Assembly: GCA_937942965.1 (NCBI GenBank)
Contig: CALDGN010000237.1
Span: forward strand, 1 to 5,238
Length of the DNA stretch: 5,238 nt
Direction: 5' to 3'
DNA from: an uncultured Acidimicrobiales bacterium
GTDB taxonomy: Bacteria; Actinomycetota; Acidimicrobiia; Acidimicrobiales; UBA10347
Part shown: positions 4,145-5,238 of the stretch, in pieces
Numbering within the stretch: position 1 is the stretch's first letter
Layout of the letters: every line of letters starts with the position of its first letter
Notes under the pieces: model-generated
The model's input: the letters and a program-made list of their open reading frames with translations, nothing else
Database searches by the model: none
What the model was told of the DNA's origin: nothing
Position numbers and translations under genes: made by a program

Positions 4145-5238
4145 GTGGACATCACGCTGCTGCCAGCCCACGAACAGGCGCGCCGCATCGCCGACGGCGA
4201 GCTGAGTTCCCGTGAGCTGCTCGATGCATCGGTCGCTCGCTATGAGCGTCTCGACGGCGAGCTGAACGCAGTCATCGTCGAACGGATCGATGACGCTCGA
4301 CGCGCTGCGGCCGACGCAGATGACGCGGTCGTCCGGGGCGACGAGCTCGGTCCGTTGCACGGCATCGCAATGACGGTGAAAGAGGTCATCGATTGGGTCG
4401 GCACGCCGTCGACGTGGGGCGACCCTCGCCACGCTGGCAATCTTCCCGAGCGCAACGCTGTGGTCCTCGATCGGCTACTCGCTGCGGGCGCGATCGTGTG
4501 GGGCAAGACCAACGTTCCGCTTGAGCTGGGGGAGTGGCAGACGTTCAATGCGATCCACGGCCGCACGAACAACCCATGGGACCTCGACCGAACCCCAGGT
4601 GGTTCCTCGGGTGGGTCCGCCGTGGCGCTTGCGGTCGGCTACTCGGGCCTTGAGATCGGTAGCGACATCGGCGGTTCGATCCGATTCCCGGCCCACTACT
4701 GCGGCGTCTTCGGCCACAAGCCGAGCTTCGGTGCGGTGAGCGCCGACGGCCACGACTACCCGGGCCAGCCCGCCGAGGTCGACATCAATGTGGTCGGACC
4801 GATGGCACGGTCGGCTCGCGACCTTGATCTCGCCATGCGCGTGCTGACTCGGATGGTGCTGCCGGAGGAGCGCCGGACCGAGCTTCGAGACTTCACCGTT
4901 GGTGTCATGTTGGAGCACCCGTACGGGGGCGAGCAGGACGATGAGATGACTGCCGTGCTGCAATCGGGGGTTGACCAGATGGCCGAAGCCGGGCTCAACG
5001 TTCGTCCCGCCGCGACCGGCATCGATCACGCTCGAGCGCAACGCAACTATCTGCTGCTCAACCATGCGGCGACCTCGGGTGTGGACCAGTCGTGGCACGG
5101 ACAGGAACGCCAAGGGATCACGCATCGCCAGTGGGTTGAGCTCAGCAATGACCGCCAACGCATTCGGAACCAATGGGCCGCCTACTTCGAGTCGGTGGAC
5201 TTGCTGTTGTGCCCGGTCGCAGCGAGCGCGGCGCCGCC
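4145..5238 (+). CDS. Amidase-signature family hydrolase (FAAH/AmiC-like), 3' end beyond window
   Basis: Translation from GTG 4145 gives 364 residues that run off the window; family members are usually about 450-500 long. The amidase-signature triad is complete: Lys79 in MTVKEVID, cis-Ser154 in TPGGSSGGSA and nucleophile Ser178 in GSDIGGSIRFPA. The spacings K79-S154 (75) and S154-S178 (24) equal those recalled for mammalian FAAH (K142, S217, S241). HYCGVFGHKPSFG follows as usual. Such enzymes hydrolyse amide bonds in the cytoplasm or at the membrane; the substrate here cannot be read from sequence. IRFPAHYCGVFGHKPS and the single-gene context favour a general or fatty-amide amidase over the GatA subunit of the tRNA amidotransferase. 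An in-frame TAG at 4133 and the immediate start of the family helix (LLPAHEQARRIADGELSSREL) fix the GTG start. It is divergent from the mutase gene, with 53 bp between the starts. Confidence 0.92.
   Translation, partial: MDITLLPAHEQARRIADGELSSRELLDASVARYERLDGELNAVIVERIDDARRAAADADDAVVRGDELGPLHGIAMTVKEVIDWVGTPSTWGDPRHAGNLPERNAVVLDRLLAAGAIVWGKTNVPLELGEWQTFNAIHGRTNNPWDLDRTPGGSSGGSAVALAVGYSGLEIGSDIGGSIRFPAHYCGVFGHKPSFGAVSADGHDYPGQPAEVDINVVGPMARSARDLDLAMRVLTRMVLPEERRTELRDFTVGVMLEHPYGGEQDDEMTAVLQSGVDQMAEAGLNVRPAATGIDHARAQRNYLLLNHAATSGVDQSWHGQERQGITHRQWVELSNDRQRIRNQWAAYFESVDLLLCPVAASAAP

Noticed and set aside
4475..5173. Minus-strand open frame of 232 codons opposite the amidase
   Set aside because: It is antisense to the complete amidase signature, with triad spacing matching FAAH, and has no plausible domain of its own.

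Overview
The window reads as ordinary chromosomal DNA from a high-GC bacterium, most likely an actinobacterium and perhaps a marine or freshwater Acidimicrobiia (Ilumatobacter-like). This is an inference from three things: the actinobacterial look of the cold-shock protein and the MeaA-type mutase, an extremely acidic lysine-free lipoprotein, and several genes that seem to be leaderless (a -10-like hexamer exactly 12 to 7 bases before the start codon and no Shine-Dalgarno). I found no mobile element, CRISPR array, rRNA or tRNA gene.

Layout from left to right. (1) Bases 1-287, plus: the C-terminal part of a TauD/TfdA-family 2-oxoglutarate dioxygenase, broken by an internal out-of-frame deletion. 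(2) Bases 313-978, minus: a DUF2807 (GIN-domain) lipoprotein with a regular SGAS-V repeat ladder, convergent with the broken gene. (3) Bases 979-1100: a divergent regulatory region with three 9-bp direct repeats and a leaderless-type promoter. (4) Bases 1101-1757, plus: a short CDF-like cation transporter with no cytoplasmic C-terminal domain. (5) Bases 1837-2034, plus: a CspA-family cold-shock protein, followed by a strong hairpin terminator at 2055-2083. (6) Bases 2139-4091, minus: a B12-dependent acyl-CoA mutase of the ethylmalonyl-CoA mutase (MeaA/Ecm) type. (7) From 4145 to the window edge, plus: an amidase-signature hydrolase, divergent from the mutase with only 53 bp between them and cut off by the window end.

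The genes do not form one pathway. The lipoprotein and the transporter share a divergent control region, as do the mutase and the amidase. The mutase stands alone: no crotonyl-CoA carboxylase/reductase, mesaconyl-CoA hydratase or other ethylmalonyl-CoA pathway partner is visible. I did not find a convincing new biological system. The points most worth a second look are the dioxygenase scar, the shared leaderless promoter geometry, the 9-bp repeats, and the CxxxD variant of the transporter metal site.
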